DNA of 64,000 bases from contig CANASP010000005.1 of the NCBI GenBank assembly GCA_947364365.1, positions 62,001-126,000 of the forward strand, given 5' to 3'. The notes under the pieces are model-generated. The model searched no databases, was not told the origin of the DNA, and saw only the letters and a list, made by a program, of their open reading frames with translations. The translations under genes and the position numbers were made by a program. Positions 17,291 through 25,944 of the stretch are shown piece by piece. How positions within the stretch are numbered: position 1 is the stretch's first letter; each line of letters opens with the position of its first letter. The stretch is from an uncultured Alistipes sp. (GTDB taxonomy: Bacteria > Bacteroidota > Bacteroidia > Bacteroidales > Rikenellaceae).

Positions 17291-17866
17291 ATGATCAATA
17301 TCGTCTTATTCGGTGCTCCCGGGTGCGGGAAAGGCACGCAGGCCCAGCGCCTGAAGGAGCACTACGGCATCGACCACGTCTCGACGGGCGAGGTCATCCG
17401 CGACCACATCCGCCGCGGGACGGAGCTCGGCCGCAGCATGGAGAGCTACATCGCCGCCGGCAAGCTGGCCCCCGACCAGATCGTCATCGACATGATCGCC
17501 GACTACGTCGCCTCGCATACCCAGAGCGCCGGATGCCTCTTCGACGGCTTCCCCCGCACCACGGTGCAGGCCGAGGAGTTCGACCGCATTCTGGAAAAGC
17601 ACGGGCTGAAGGTGGACCTGATGGTCGACATCCAGGTGCCGGAACCGGAACTGATCCAGCGCATCCTGCTGCGCGGCAAGGAGTCGGGACGCGCCGACGA
17701 CGCCTCGGAGGAGGTGATCCGCGGCCGACTGGAGGTCTACCACGCCCAGACGGCCGTCGTGTCGGACTACTACGCCGCACGCGACAAGTACGCCTCGGTC
17801 GACGGCGTGGGCACGATGGACGAGGTCTTCGGCCGCATCGTCGAGGTGATCGACCGCGTGAAATAG
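17291..17866 (+). CDS. adk: Adenylate kinase
   Basis: Catalyses ATP + AMP to 2 ADP. 191 residues, the short form with no zinc-finger LID insertion. Motifs: P-loop LFGAPGCGKGTQ (6-17), STGEVIRDHI at the AMP site, LFDGFPRTTVQAEEFD, and the short LID with RADDASEEVIRGRLEVYH. Start at the MINIVLFG residue that begins the first strand. A very strong terminator follows at 17888. The hypoxanthine phosphoribosyltransferase gene that is often next to adk in relatives is not present here. Confidence 0.97.
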   Translation: MINIVLFGAPGCGKGTQAQRLKEHYGIDHVSTGEVIRDHIRRGTELGRSMESYIAAGKLAPDQIVIDMIADYVASHTQSAGCLFDGFPRTTVQAEEFDRILEKHGLKVDLMVDIQVPEPELIQRILLRGKESGRADDASEEVIRGRLEVYHAQTAVVSDYYAARDKYASVDGVGTMDEVFGRIVEVIDRVK

Positions 17867-17887
17867 GCTGCCTGGACTTTAACGGCA

Positions 17888-17924
17888 AAGGCCGGGTACG
17901 GATCGTCCGTACCCGGCCTTCTTT
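17888..17924 (+). terminator. Intrinsic terminator after adk
   Basis: Long perfect stem GGCCGGGTACGGA/TCCGTACCCGGCC with a TCG loop, followed by TTCTTT. Confidence 0.9.
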
Positions 17925-18102
17925 GTCGATTTTGTCGATCGCAGCGCCCCGAGCCGGCAGACAGCAGCCGCTCCCGACGAAGCGCCGCACGACAAGCGTG
18001 CATTGCCGCAATCCGGCTCCTCGGGAGCCGGCAGACAGCAGCCGCTCCCGGGCGGAGAGTATGTGCGGCGGGCACCTGCACGCTCTTCCGAAGAACCGGG
18101 CC

Positions 18103-18196
18103 GCAGCCGGCGGAGGGTGCATACGAGCACACGCGAGCCAGCGGCCCTCCGCGCCGGGTGGCTGCGGGCCGCCACGCTCCGGACCCGTCCGGAGCG
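18103..18196 (+). repeat. Double-hairpin intergenic element, copy at 18.1 kb
   Basis: Hairpin 1 (18103-18165): GCAGCC closes with GGCTGC, and an inner stem GCGGAGGG pairs with CCCTCCGC; the 3' side carries an unpaired GCCGGGT bulge. Hairpin 2 (18175-18196): CGCTCCGGA pairs with TCCGGAGCG. Same layout as four other copies in this window. The 313-bp spacer 17925-18237 holds this element and no gene. Confidence 0.7.
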
Positions 18197-18237
18197 CGTT
18201 CGCCAACGACACGAAAAAGCCGACGGCACGCCGCCCC

Positions 18238-19233
18238 TCAACGCCCCTCCTCGCCCGGCGGCGGACAGTCGGGGAAGTAGCGCATGTACTGCACCCGCTG
18301 GAGCAGCTCGCCGCCCGCAGCGTCGTAGTCCATGCGGCCGCGGAAGGCGTCGAGCGTGTCGAAGCCGTGGCGCGCGGCCCACTGGTCGACGAAGGCGCCG
18401 ATCGAGGCGATCGCCCCGTAGCCGTCGCGGTGGATCGCCGTGCAAAGCTGCACGACCTGCGCACCGCACAGCAGCGCCTTGACCGCGGCCGGGCCGTCGT
18501 GGACGCCCGACGAGACGGCCACGTCGAGCTGCGGCAGGGCATGGGTGCAGAGGGCCGTCCAGCGGAGGACGTTGCGCAGTTCGCCGGGAGCGCTGAAGGG
18601 GTCGCCCGCGACGAAAGCGAGCCGCTCGATGTCGATGTCGGGCTCGAAGAAGCGGTTGAAGAGCACCACGCCGCGGGCGCCGCGTCCCAGCAGGGCGCCG
18701 GCCGTGGCCAGGACATTGGTCAGGCGCATGGGCAGTTTGACCGAGACGGGCACGGGAACCGCCTCGGCGACCTGCCGCACGATATCGGCATAGGTCCGTT
18801 CGATCTCGTCGGAGGAGGCATGGCGATCGGTAGGCAGCAGGAAGATGTTGAGCTCCAGCGCCGACGCCCCCGCATCGACCAGCGAGAGGGCGTATTCGAT
18901 CCAGGCGCCGGCCGCCGCGAAGCAGTTGATGCTGGCGATGACGGGAAGCCCCGTCGCGCGGGCGTCGGCCACCAGACGGCGGTAGTCGGCGCGGTAGGCC
19001 TCGCCGAGATAGCGTTCGAGGTATTCGCCCGCATCGCCCATGCCGGCGCCTGCGGAGGCGCAGTCGAGCGCCGCGGCGTGGCGGAGGATCTGCTCCTCGA
19101 AGATCGACTTGAGGACGACGGCGCCCGCACCGGCGGCGGCGCACTGCGCGATGCCGGCGGGCGTGGCCGTGAAGGGCGAGCTGGCGACGATGACGGGGCT
19201 CGCGAGCGGGAGCCCGAGGTAGGTGGTTTTCAT
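18238..19233 (-). CDS. Dihydroorotate dehydrogenase-like FMN protein
   Basis: 331-residue TIM-barrel protein of the DHOD/PreA superfamily, close to the Bacteroidetes group called dihydroorotate dehydrogenase-like rather than to PyrD. Readable elements: MKTTYLGLPLASPVIVASSP at strand 1, a central VSVKLPMRLTN (the FMN-contacting Lys strand), GVVLFNRFF, VSSGVHDGPAAVKALLCGA and a QLCTAIHRDGYG helix at the phosphate site. The usual catalytic Cys/Ser loop could not be located, so pyrimidine synthesis is not asserted. Start at Met 19233; the reading upstream passes through the gcvT terminator. It lies alone between that terminator and the 18.1 kb structured element. Confidence 0.85.
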   Translation of the reverse strand: MKTTYLGLPLASPVIVASSPFTATPAGIAQCAAAGAGAVVLKSIFEEQILRHAAALDCASAGAGMGDAGEYLERYLGEAYRADYRRLVADARATGLPVIASINCFAAAGAWIEYALSLVDAGASALELNIFLLPTDRHASSDEIERTYADIVRQVAEAVPVPVSVKLPMRLTNVLATAGALLGRGARGVVLFNRFFEPDIDIERLAFVAGDPFSAPGELRNVLRWTALCTHALPQLDVAVSSGVHDGPAAVKALLCGAQVVQLCTAIHRDGYGAIASIGAFVDQWAARHGFDTLDAFRGRMDYDAAGGELLQRVQYMRYFPDCPPPGEEGR

Positions 19234-19300
19234 GGAGGGAAAGCGTTTTCCCGCGATCGCAGCGATTATCGTGCCACACCCTCCTGCGGCGGCCGGCACG

Positions 19301-19332
19301 CAAAAAGGGTGCGCCCGTGCGGGCGCACCCTT
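19301..19332 (-). terminator. Intrinsic terminator after gcvT
   Basis: Leftward hairpin AAGGGTGCGCCCG/CGGGCGCACCCTT followed by TTT on the minus strand. Confidence 0.85.
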
Positions 19333-19354
19333 CGTCTCGTCGCGGGGAGGCCCG

Positions 19355-20455
19355 CTATACGAACGGCAGCTTGACCACCTCGGCGCGCAGCAGACGGCCG
19401 CGCACCGCGACGGCGATCTCCGTCCCCGGCTTGGCATAGGCCGCGGCGACGTAGCCCAGGCCGATGCCCACCTTCAGGCAGGGCGACACGGTGCCCGACG
19501 TCACGCAGCCGATCTCCTCGCCCGACGGGGCGGCCAGCACGTAGCCGTGGCGCGCCACGCCGCGGTCGATGAGTTTGAAGCCCACGAGCTTGCGCGCGAC
19601 GCCCTCGGCCTTCTGGCGCTCCATGTACTCGCGGTCGATGAAGGCTTTGCCCTCGGCGAACTTGGTGATCCAGCCCAGCCCGGCCTCGATGGGCGACGTC
19701 GTATCGTCGATGTCGTTGCCGTAGAGGCAGAAACCCTTCTCCAGACGCAGCGTGTCGCGCGCGCCCAGACCGATGTTCTTCAGTCCGTACTCCTCGCCGG
19801 CCTGCCACAACGCCTCCCACAGCTTGTCGGCATCCTCGTTGGCCACGTAGATCTCGCAGCCCCCGGCACCCGTGTAGCCCGTGATCGACAGGATCGCGTC
19901 GCACCCGGCGACGGGCATTTTCTTAAAGGTATAGTACTCCATCTGCTCCACCGGCTCGGCGCACATCTTCTGCACGATCTTCATCGCCAGGGGGCCCTGC
20001 ACGGCCAGCTGGCAGATCTCGTCCGAGGCGTTGTAGAGCTCCTTGCCGTGGCCGGCCTCCATGCCCATCTTCGCCCCCTCGGCGCAGATGTGCTGCCAAT
20101 CCTTGTCGACGTTGGCGGCGTTGACCACCAGCAGGTAGCACTCCGCGTCGATGCGGTAGACGAGGATGTCGTCGACGATGCCGCCGCGGCCGTTGGGCAT
20201 GCACGAGTACTGCACCTTGCCGTCGTAGAGCTTCGCGACGTCGTTCGAAGTGATGCGCTGCAACAGGTCGAGCGCCTTGGGACCCTTGACCCAGATCTCG
20301 CCCATGTGGCTCACGTCGAAGACGCCGGCGCCTTGGCGCACGGTCATGTGCTCGTCGTTGATGCCCGAGAACTCGATGGGCATGTCGTAGCCGGCGAATT
20401 CGGCCATCTTGGCCCCTGCGGCGTGGTGGTACTTGTTGAATGCGGTTGTTTTCAT
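19355..20455 (-). CDS. gcvT: Glycine cleavage system aminomethyltransferase (T protein)
   Basis: 366 residues. GcvT releases ammonia from the aminomethyl-lipoyl H protein and loads the one-carbon unit on tetrahydrofolate. Motifs: HHAAGAKMAEFAGYDMPIEF (N-terminal), FDVSHMGEI (catalytic Asp region), GGIVDDILVYR, SITGYTGAGGCEIY and GLGARDTLRLEKGFCLYG in the folate site, and the C-terminal barrel with PSGEEIGCVTSGTVSPCL. Start at 20455. It is the last of three leftward genes after the GNAT and thioredoxin-barrel genes. No gcvH or gcvP is in the window and no glycine riboswitch is visible upstream. Confidence 0.96.
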   Translation of the reverse strand: MKTTAFNKYHHAAGAKMAEFAGYDMPIEFSGINDEHMTVRQGAGVFDVSHMGEIWVKGPKALDLLQRITSNDVAKLYDGKVQYSCMPNGRGGIVDDILVYRIDAECYLLVVNAANVDKDWQHICAEGAKMGMEAGHGKELYNASDEICQLAVQGPLAMKIVQKMCAEPVEQMEYYTFKKMPVAGCDAILSITGYTGAGGCEIYVANEDADKLWEALWQAGEEYGLKNIGLGARDTLRLEKGFCLYGNDIDDTTSPIEAGLGWITKFAEGKAFIDREYMERQKAEGVARKLVGFKLIDRGVARHGYVLAAPSGEEIGCVTSGTVSPCLKVGIGLGYVAAAYAKPGTEIAVAVRGRLLRAEVVKLPFV

Positions 20456-20493
20456 CTTATGTTGAGTTTTAGGTTCTTTCATTTCCCGGGGAT

Positions 20494-21582
20494 TCATTTT
20501 CCCCAGAGCAGCGCGAGCCCCACGGTCAGCGATTCGTTGCATCCGCCCGCGGCGAAGCAGTCGACCAGCCCCCGGCGGTAGAGCGCCGAAAGGCGGAACG
20601 AACCCACCTCGAAGCCCACGCCGCAGCGCACGCCGGCATCCCAGCGGCGGGGTTCCCGCCCCGCAGGGGCCGACACGCCGACGCGGCAGGCGCCGTAGAG
20701 GCCGCCGACGAGGAAGAGGTCGGCGCCCACCCCCTGCCGGCGCGAGATCGGCAGGCGGCACAACTTGTAGTGGAGCTCCGCGGGAAGCGACAGGTAGTAG
20801 CTGCGCAGCGGCTCGTCGCCCGCGATCCGGCCGCCCAGGGCCTCCAGCGTCAGCCCCGTCTCGACCTGCCAGCGGCGGGCGATGATGTAGTCGGCCGTAG
20901 CCGCGACGTAGAAGCCCGTGCGCCAGGCGTCGGCCGGCGAATCGGCAATGCGCGAGAAGGCGACGCCGGCACCCGCATCGAGGCTCCAGCGCGAGTAGAA
21001 GAGACGCTGCGAGAAGGGCATGCGCTCGGGTGCGGGAGCGGCGGCGAAAGCCGGCGACGCACCGGAGGCGTCGGCCGTACCGGCTTCAAGGCCGGCCTCC
21101 CCGGACGACACGAGTGACACAGGCGACACGGCCCGCCCGCCATCGGACGAAGCGGTCAGAGCGGCCGGCTCCCCGGCGGCGAAGGCCGCGCGGAGGAACT
21201 CCTCGGTGGCGGCGGGATCCTTGTCGTAGCCGCATTTCGAGGCGCTGCGACTCCCGTCGGCCGCGACCCACACCAGCTCGGGCACTCCGCCGCCCGACGA
21301 TCCGATCCGCGCGTGGAGCACCTTGCCCGCAGGGGTATCGACGTCGACCTTGCGCACGTCGAACCCGCGCAGGAGCGCCGCGACGCCCGCGTCGCGCAGG
21401 GTGATGCGCTCGACGGCGCGGCAGGGGCCGCACCACGAGGCGCCGAAGAGGTAGAGCACCGGACGCGCCGCGAGCGAATCGGCCCCCGGCCGTTCGGCGG
21501 CGAGGGCGGGAGCCAGACCGAGCGGCAACAAGCAGAGCGACACGACAAGGCGTCGCAGACAGGAAGCGAATGACGGCATCAT
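20494..21582 (-). CDS. Thioredoxin-fold domain fused to an outer-membrane-type beta-barrel
   Basis: 362 residues. A signal peptide (about 1-28, ending APALA) precedes a thioredoxin-like domain (about 38-135) with the redox motif WCGPC at 50-54 and a later VPELVWV (cis-Pro region). A roughly 50-residue Ala/Ser/Pro linker follows. The C-terminal half (about 190-362) alternates polar and aromatic residues in strands such as SLDAGAGVAFSRI, YVAATADYIIARRWQVETGLTLEALGG and YYLSLPAELHYKL, and ends SLTVGLALLWGK. It resembles the PF13568-type porin-family barrel of Bacteroidetes. Start is the MM pair at 21582, 11 bp after the GNAT gene. Function unknown; a periplasm-facing disulfide or thiol reductase held at the outer membrane is an inference. 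Confidence 0.75.
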   Translation of the reverse strand: MMPSFASCLRRLVVSLCLLPLGLAPALAAERPGADSLAARPVLYLFGASWCGPCRAVERITLRDAGVAALLRGFDVRKVDVDTPAGKVLHARIGSSGGGVPELVWVAADGSRSASKCGYDKDPAATEEFLRAAFAAGEPAALTASSDGGRAVSPVSLVSSGEAGLEAGTADASGASPAFAAAPAPERMPFSQRLFYSRWSLDAGAGVAFSRIADSPADAWRTGFYVAATADYIIARRWQVETGLTLEALGGRIAGDEPLRSYYLSLPAELHYKLCRLPISRRQGVGADLFLVGGLYGACRVGVSAPAGREPRRWDAGVRCGVGFEVGSFRLSALYRRGLVDCFAAGGCNESLTVGLALLWGK

Positions 21583-21593
21583 ACGAATACGGT

Positions 21594-22808
21594 TCAAGCC
21601 TTCTCCTCGCGCCGCTTGACACCCAGCCGCGGGCAGCGGCGGAACTCCCGCTCGCGGTCGAACAGATAGCGGTAGGTGGTGTGCATCTTGTGGCGCGTGG
21701 CGCAGACGTAGTGCTCGATCATGCGGTTCATCACGGGGTTGAAATCGCCGATCCACGCCAGCTCCAGCGTCTTGTAGCGCGTCTGCTGTTCCATGAGGAA
21801 GTGCCAGTACTTGACCATGATGGCCGACTCGACCCCCTTGCCGTGGTACTCGGGCGCGATGCCGAAGATCAGGCCGAAGATGCGGTCGCTGCGCTTGCGC
21901 ACCTTCAGCTCCCACAGCAGCTGCAACTTCTGCCACCAGCCGAAACGGCCCTCGAAGCGGCCGATGATGCGGTTGAGGTCGGGTACCGTCACGAAGAAAC
22001 CGATCGGCTCGTCGTTGAAGTAGGCGAAGAAGAGGATATCGGGATCGATCAGCGGCTTCATCGTCCGCAGCAGGTGGTGCGCCTCCTCGCGCGTCATGGG
22101 CTTCACGCCCGAGAAGAGCGCCCAGGCCTTGTTGTAGACCAGGCGGAAATTCTCGGCCGCCTCTTCGAGGTTGCGCATGTCGATCGGCTCGACGCGGTAG
22201 CCCGGCGTGGCGTAGAGGTGCTCGGCGCGGTCGAAGATGCGCGAGTTGGCCTCCGAAATGTTGGCGCGCCAGATGTAGCTGTTCTGGTTGAAATAGTTGC
22301 GGAACCCGTAGCGTTCGAACAGCTCCTTATAATAAGGCGGGTTGTAGGGGTTGCGGTAGAGGGGCTGGAACTCGTAGCCCTCGACCAGCAGGCCCCACCA
22401 GTCGCTGCGCTGGCCGAAGTTGATCGGGCCGTCCATCGCCTCCATCCCCCTGCCGGCGAGCCACATGCGCGCGGCGTCGAACATCATGTCGGCGACCCGC
22501 TGGTCGTCGATCGACTCGAAGAAGCCGCAGCCGCCCGTGGGCTGCTCCTCGAGCGCGGCCTTCTCGCGGTTGTAGAAGGCGGCGATGCGCCCCACCGTCT
22601 CGTCGCCGCGGCAGACGATCCAGCGTATGGCCTCGCCGTCGGCGAACAGTTCGTTTTTCCGGGGATCGAACACCGCACGGATGTCGGCGTCGAGCGGGCA
22701 GACCCAGTTGCGGTTGCCGCGGTATATCTTTTTGGGAAGGTCGAGCCAGGCGCGCTCCGCCGCCGGCGTGTCGACCTCGCGAAGGGTAAGGGATTCTTCG
22801 GTTTTCAT
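21594..22808 (-). CDS. GNAT-like acyltransferase family protein
   Basis: 404-residue cytosolic protein of a Bacteroidetes-wide GNAT-related family. The N-terminus has LDLPKKIYRGNRNWVCPL and the middle PINFGQRSDWWGLLVEGYE. The C-terminal part shows acetyltransferase features: FAYFNDEPIGFFVTVPDL (strands 4) and GLIFGIAPEYHGKGVESA (acetyl-CoA loop, with degenerate R/Q-x-x-G-x-G as YHGKGV). The substrate is unknown. The ATG at 22808 lies only 5 bp from the -7 box, and the family N-terminus needs these residues, so the mRNA appears leaderless. Upstream partner of the thioredoxin-barrel gene. Confidence 0.8.
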   Translation of the reverse strand: MKTEESLTLREVDTPAAERAWLDLPKKIYRGNRNWVCPLDADIRAVFDPRKNELFADGEAIRWIVCRGDETVGRIAAFYNREKAALEEQPTGGCGFFESIDDQRVADMMFDAARMWLAGRGMEAMDGPINFGQRSDWWGLLVEGYEFQPLYRNPYNPPYYKELFERYGFRNYFNQNSYIWRANISEANSRIFDRAEHLYATPGYRVEPIDMRNLEEAAENFRLVYNKAWALFSGVKPMTREEAHHLLRTMKPLIDPDILFFAYFNDEPIGFFVTVPDLNRIIGRFEGRFGWWQKLQLLWELKVRKRSDRIFGLIFGIAPEYHGKGVESAIMVKYWHFLMEQQTRYKTLELAWIGDFNPVMNRMIEHYVCATRHKMHTTYRYLFDREREFRRCPRLGVKRREEKA

Positions 22809-22812
22809 GTTC

Positions 22813-22820
22813 CAAAGATA
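22813..22820 (-). promoter_or_regulatory. Promoter of GNAT gene, -7 box TATCTTTG, apparently leaderless
   Basis: Perfect TAnnTTTG match reading leftward; its last G is 5 bp before the A of the start codon, the same spacing as at xerC. Confidence 0.65.
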
Positions 22821-22840
22821 GGTTTTTTTTCTTTTATTCG

Positions 22841-22848
22841 TACATTTG
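22841..22848 (+). promoter_or_regulatory. Promoter of receiver/ATP-grasp gene, -7 box TACATTTG
   Basis: TAnnTTTG match 26 bp before the ATG at 22874, divergent from the GNAT promoter. Confidence 0.65.
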
Positions 22849-22873
22849 TAAGGAAACAAAAAAGCGCGACGCC

Positions 22874-25852
22874 ATGAACCAAAGCCTCGAAAAGACACTC
22901 GCCGAAAACGGCGGCACGGCCTACCGATTCATGAAGTATAGAATCCACAAGATCCTGCTCGTGTGTTGCAGCTACGACGGCTACATTCTGGAGGAGGACG
23001 GCCACATCGAATCGCAGATCAACCGCGAGTACCTCGACCTGAACATGTCGAACCCGCCGTCGCTCACGCGCGTGAGCTCGACCTCCGAGGCGCTCGCGCT
23101 GCTCGCGGCCGACGACTCGTTCGACTTCATCCTGACGATGTACAACGTGGGCGAACCCGACGTCTTCGCGTTCGGGCGCATCGTCAAAGAGCGCCACCCC
23201 CGGATCCCCGTAGCGCTGCTCACCTCCTTTTCGAAGGACATCTACCGCCGCATCGAGGAGCAGGACCGCTCGGGCATCGACTACATCTTCTGCTGGCACG
23301 GCACGACGGATCTGATCATCGCCATCATCAAGCTTGTCGAGGACCGCATGAACGCCGCCGAGGACATCGGACAGGGCGGCGTGCAGGCGATCCTGCTCGT
23401 CGAGGACTCGATCCGCTTCTACTCGACCTACCTGCCCGAGCTCTACAAGCTCATCCTCTTGCAGAACACCGAGTTCCTCAAGGACGCCTTCAACGAGCAG
23501 CAGCAGGTGCTGCGCAAACGCGCGCGCCCCAAGATCCTGCTGGCAACGAGCTACGAGGAGGCGGCCGAGCTCTACGGCCGCTACAAGCAGAACCTGCTGG
23601 GGGTGATCTCCGACGTGGGGTTCGCCATGCACCGCAACGATCCGCCCGAGAGCGAGCGGTCGGACGCGGGGATCGAGCTCTGCCGCCGCATCAAGGCCGA
23701 CAATCCGCTCATGCCGGTGCTGCTGCAGTCGTCGCAGACCGATTTCGAACAGCAGGCCCGGGCCCTGGGCGCGGGATTCATCGCCAAGAACTCCGAGCGG
23801 CTGCTCTCGCAGCTGCGCGACTACATCTCGACCGAGCTCGCCTTCGGCGACTTCGTCTTCCGCGATCCGGCGACGGGCGCCGTGACGGGGCGGGCCCGCG
23901 ACCTGAAACAGATGCAGGAGATGATCGCCTCGATCAGCGACGAGGCCTTCGAGTACCACACCTCGCAGAACCACCTGTCGAAGTGGCTCTACTCGCGCGG
24001 TCTGTTCCCGCTGGCGGCAGCCATACGCCGCTACAACAAGGACCACTTCCCGACGGTGGAGGAGCACCGCCGCGTGCTGGTCGACCTCATCCGCGACTAC
24101 CGCACGCTGCTCGGGCAGGGCGTCGTGGCGCGGTTCGACACCGAGACCTACTCCGACGCGGTGGCCTTCGCCCGCCTGGGCGAGGGGTCGCTGGGCGGCA
24201 AGGCCCGCGGCCTGGCCTTCATGAATTCGATGCTCATCAAGCACCGCCAGTACGACAAGCACGAGGGGGTGCGGATCATGATTCCGCGGACGGTGGTGAT
24301 CGCCACGGGCTATTTCGACGAGTTCATCCGCCTCAACGGGCTGGAACACATCATCGCCCAGGAGGCCTCCGACGAACAGATCCTCTCCGAGTTCGTCGCC
24401 TCGCGCCTTCCCGAGAAGCTGCTCGACGAACTGCGGGTCTACATCCGCACCGTGCGCACGCCGCTGGCCGTGCGTTCGTCGTCGAAGCTCGAAGACTCCC
24501 ACTACCAGCCCTTCGCCGGCATCTACTCGACCTACATGATCCCACACGTCGACAACGAGGACCAGATGCTGCGGCTGGTGATGCGGGCGGTCAAGAGCGT
24601 CTACGCCTCGGTCTACTTCGCCGCGTCGCGGGCCTACATCGCCACCTCGCAGAACCTGCTGTCGGAGGAGAAGATGGCGGTCATCCTCCAGGAGGTGTGC
24701 GGCACCGAGCAGGAGGGGCTCTACATGCCCACCTTCTCGGGTGTGGCGCGCTCGATCAACTGCTACCCCATCGGCGACGAGCGGCCCGAGGAGGGGGTGT
24801 GCAACGTGGCGATGGGGCTGGGCAAACTGGTCGTCGACGGCGGGCGCACGCTGCGCTTCTCGCCCCGCTATCCGCAGCGGGCGCTGCAAACCTCGACGGC
24901 CGAGCTCGCGCTGCGCGACACGCAGCAGGAGGTGCTGGCGCTCGATCTGCGCCCCGAGGAGTTCCGCACGTCGATCGACGACTCGGTCAACCTGCGCCGG
25001 CTCGACCTGACACAAATCGCACCGCTACGCCACACGCAGTACGTCGCCTCGGTGTGGGACCGCGAGAGCGAACGCATCTCGGACAGCCCCTTCGACCGAG
25101 GACGCAAAGTCATCACCTTCAACTCGATACTCAAATACAACACCTTTCCGCTGGCCGCCATCGTCACCGACATCCTGGCCCTCGGCACCGAGGAGATGCG
25201 CTGCCCGGTGGAGATGGAGTTCGCCGTGAACATGGACGTCGCCGAGGGGCGCGGGCGGGTCTTCAACCTGTTGCAGATCCGGCCGATCATCGACAGTCAG
25301 GAGAACCGCTCGGTCGACTGGAGCCGCATCGACACCTCCCGGGCGCTCGTCTACGGCGAGCAGGCGCTGGGCGTGGGACGCATGGAGGGGATCACCGAGC
25401 TGGTCTACGTCCGCGAGCAGACCTTCGACTCGCTCTCGACGGAGCGGATCGCCGAGGAGCTGCTCGCGCTCAACGCCCGCATGCGCAGCGAAGGGCGCAA
25501 CTACGTCCTGGTGGGGCCGGGCCGCTGGGGGTCGTCGGATCCCTATCTGGGCGTGCCGGTCAAGTGGTCGCACATCTCCGAGGCGAAGGTGATCGTCGAG
25601 TGCGGCATCGCCCGCTTCCAGGTCGAACCGTCGCAAGGCACCCACTTCTTCCAGAACGTCACCTCGCTGGGCGTAGGCTACCTGACGATCAACCCCTTCC
25701 GCGGCGACGGGGTATTCCGCGCCGACCTGCTCGACGCCATGCCCGCCTACTGGGAGGGCGACTACCTGCGGCACATCCGGTTCGACCGGCCGCTGGAGGT
25801 GTCGATCGACGGACGCTCGAACCGGGGAATCGTCAGCACGGGCGAACGATAG
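22874..25852 (+). CDS. Two receiver-like domains plus PPDK_N ATP-grasp domain (PEP synthase-like)
   Basis: 992 residues, usually annotated phosphoenolpyruvate synthase or PEP/pyruvate-binding protein. The N-terminal third holds two CheY-like folds: the first (about 24-155) lacks the phospho-acceptor Asp; the second (about 170-325) keeps VEDS, an Asp in ISDVGF and a Lys in AKNS. The middle is the ATP-binding domain of PEP synthases: LGGKARGLAFMNSML, PRTVVIATGYFDEF, TPLAVRSSSKLEDSHYQPFAGIY. The phosphohistidine swivel (TxGGxxxH) and the PEP/pyruvate barrel are absent; the C-terminus instead has GPGRWGSSDPYLGVPVKW. True PEP synthase activity is therefore doubtful, and a regulated ATP-dependent kinase is possible. 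Confidence 0.8.
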   Translation: MNQSLEKTLAENGGTAYRFMKYRIHKILLVCCSYDGYILEEDGHIESQINREYLDLNMSNPPSLTRVSSTSEALALLAADDSFDFILTMYNVGEPDVFAFGRIVKERHPRIPVALLTSFSKDIYRRIEEQDRSGIDYIFCWHGTTDLIIAIIKLVEDRMNAAEDIGQGGVQAILLVEDSIRFYSTYLPELYKLILLQNTEFLKDAFNEQQQVLRKRARPKILLATSYEEAAELYGRYKQNLLGVISDVGFAMHRNDPPESERSDAGIELCRRIKADNPLMPVLLQSSQTDFEQQARALGAGFIAKNSERLLSQLRDYISTELAFGDFVFRDPATGAVTGRARDLKQMQEMIASISDEAFEYHTSQNHLSKWLYSRGLFPLAAAIRRYNKDHFPTVEEHRRVLVDLIRDYRTLLGQGVVARFDTETYSDAVAFARLGEGSLGGKARGLAFMNSMLIKHRQYDKHEGVRIMIPRTVVIATGYFDEFIRLNGLEHIIAQEASDEQILSEFVASRLPEKLLDELRVYIRTVRTPLAVRSSSKLEDSHYQPFAGIYSTYMIPHVDNEDQMLRLVMRAVKSVYASVYFAASRAYIATSQNLLSEEKMAVILQEVCGTEQEGLYMPTFSGVARSINCYPIGDERPEEGVCNVAMGLGKLVVDGGRTLRFSPRYPQRALQTSTAELALRDTQQEVLALDLRPEEFRTSIDDSVNLRRLDLTQIAPLRHTQYVASVWDRESERISDSPFDRGRKVITFNSILKYNTFPLAAIVTDILALGTEEMRCPVEMEFAVNMDVAEGRGRVFNLLQIRPIIDSQENRSVDWSRIDTSRALVYGEQALGVGRMEGITELVYVREQTFDSLSTERIAEELLALNARMRSEGRNYVLVGPGRWGSSDPYLGVPVKWSHISEAKVIVECGIARFQVEPSQGTHFFQNVTSLGVGYLTINPFRGDGVFRADLLDAMPAYWEGDYLRHIRFDRPLEVSIDGRSNRGIVSTGER

Positions 25853-25858
25853 GGCGAC

Positions 25859-25903
25859 AAAAAAAGGGAAGAGCCGCCGGTATCCGGCGGCTCTTCCCTT
25901 TTC
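25859..25903. terminator. Bidirectional terminator between receiver/ATP-grasp gene and pgi
   Basis: Long stem AAGGGAAGAGCCGCCGG paired with CCGGCGGCTCTTCCCTT around a TAT loop, with A-run and T-run flanks. Confidence 0.9.
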
Positions 25904-25944
25904 CGTTGCAGGAGTCCCGGACGCCCCGGGCCCCGGCCGCAATC

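Noticed and set aside
18200-18240. Terminator after the DHOD-like gene
   Set aside because: A T5 run follows a weak four-pair hairpin on the minus strand; too weak to list as a feature.
20456-20493. Glycine riboswitch before gcvT
   Set aside because: The gap to the upstream gene is only 38 bp and shows no riboswitch core.
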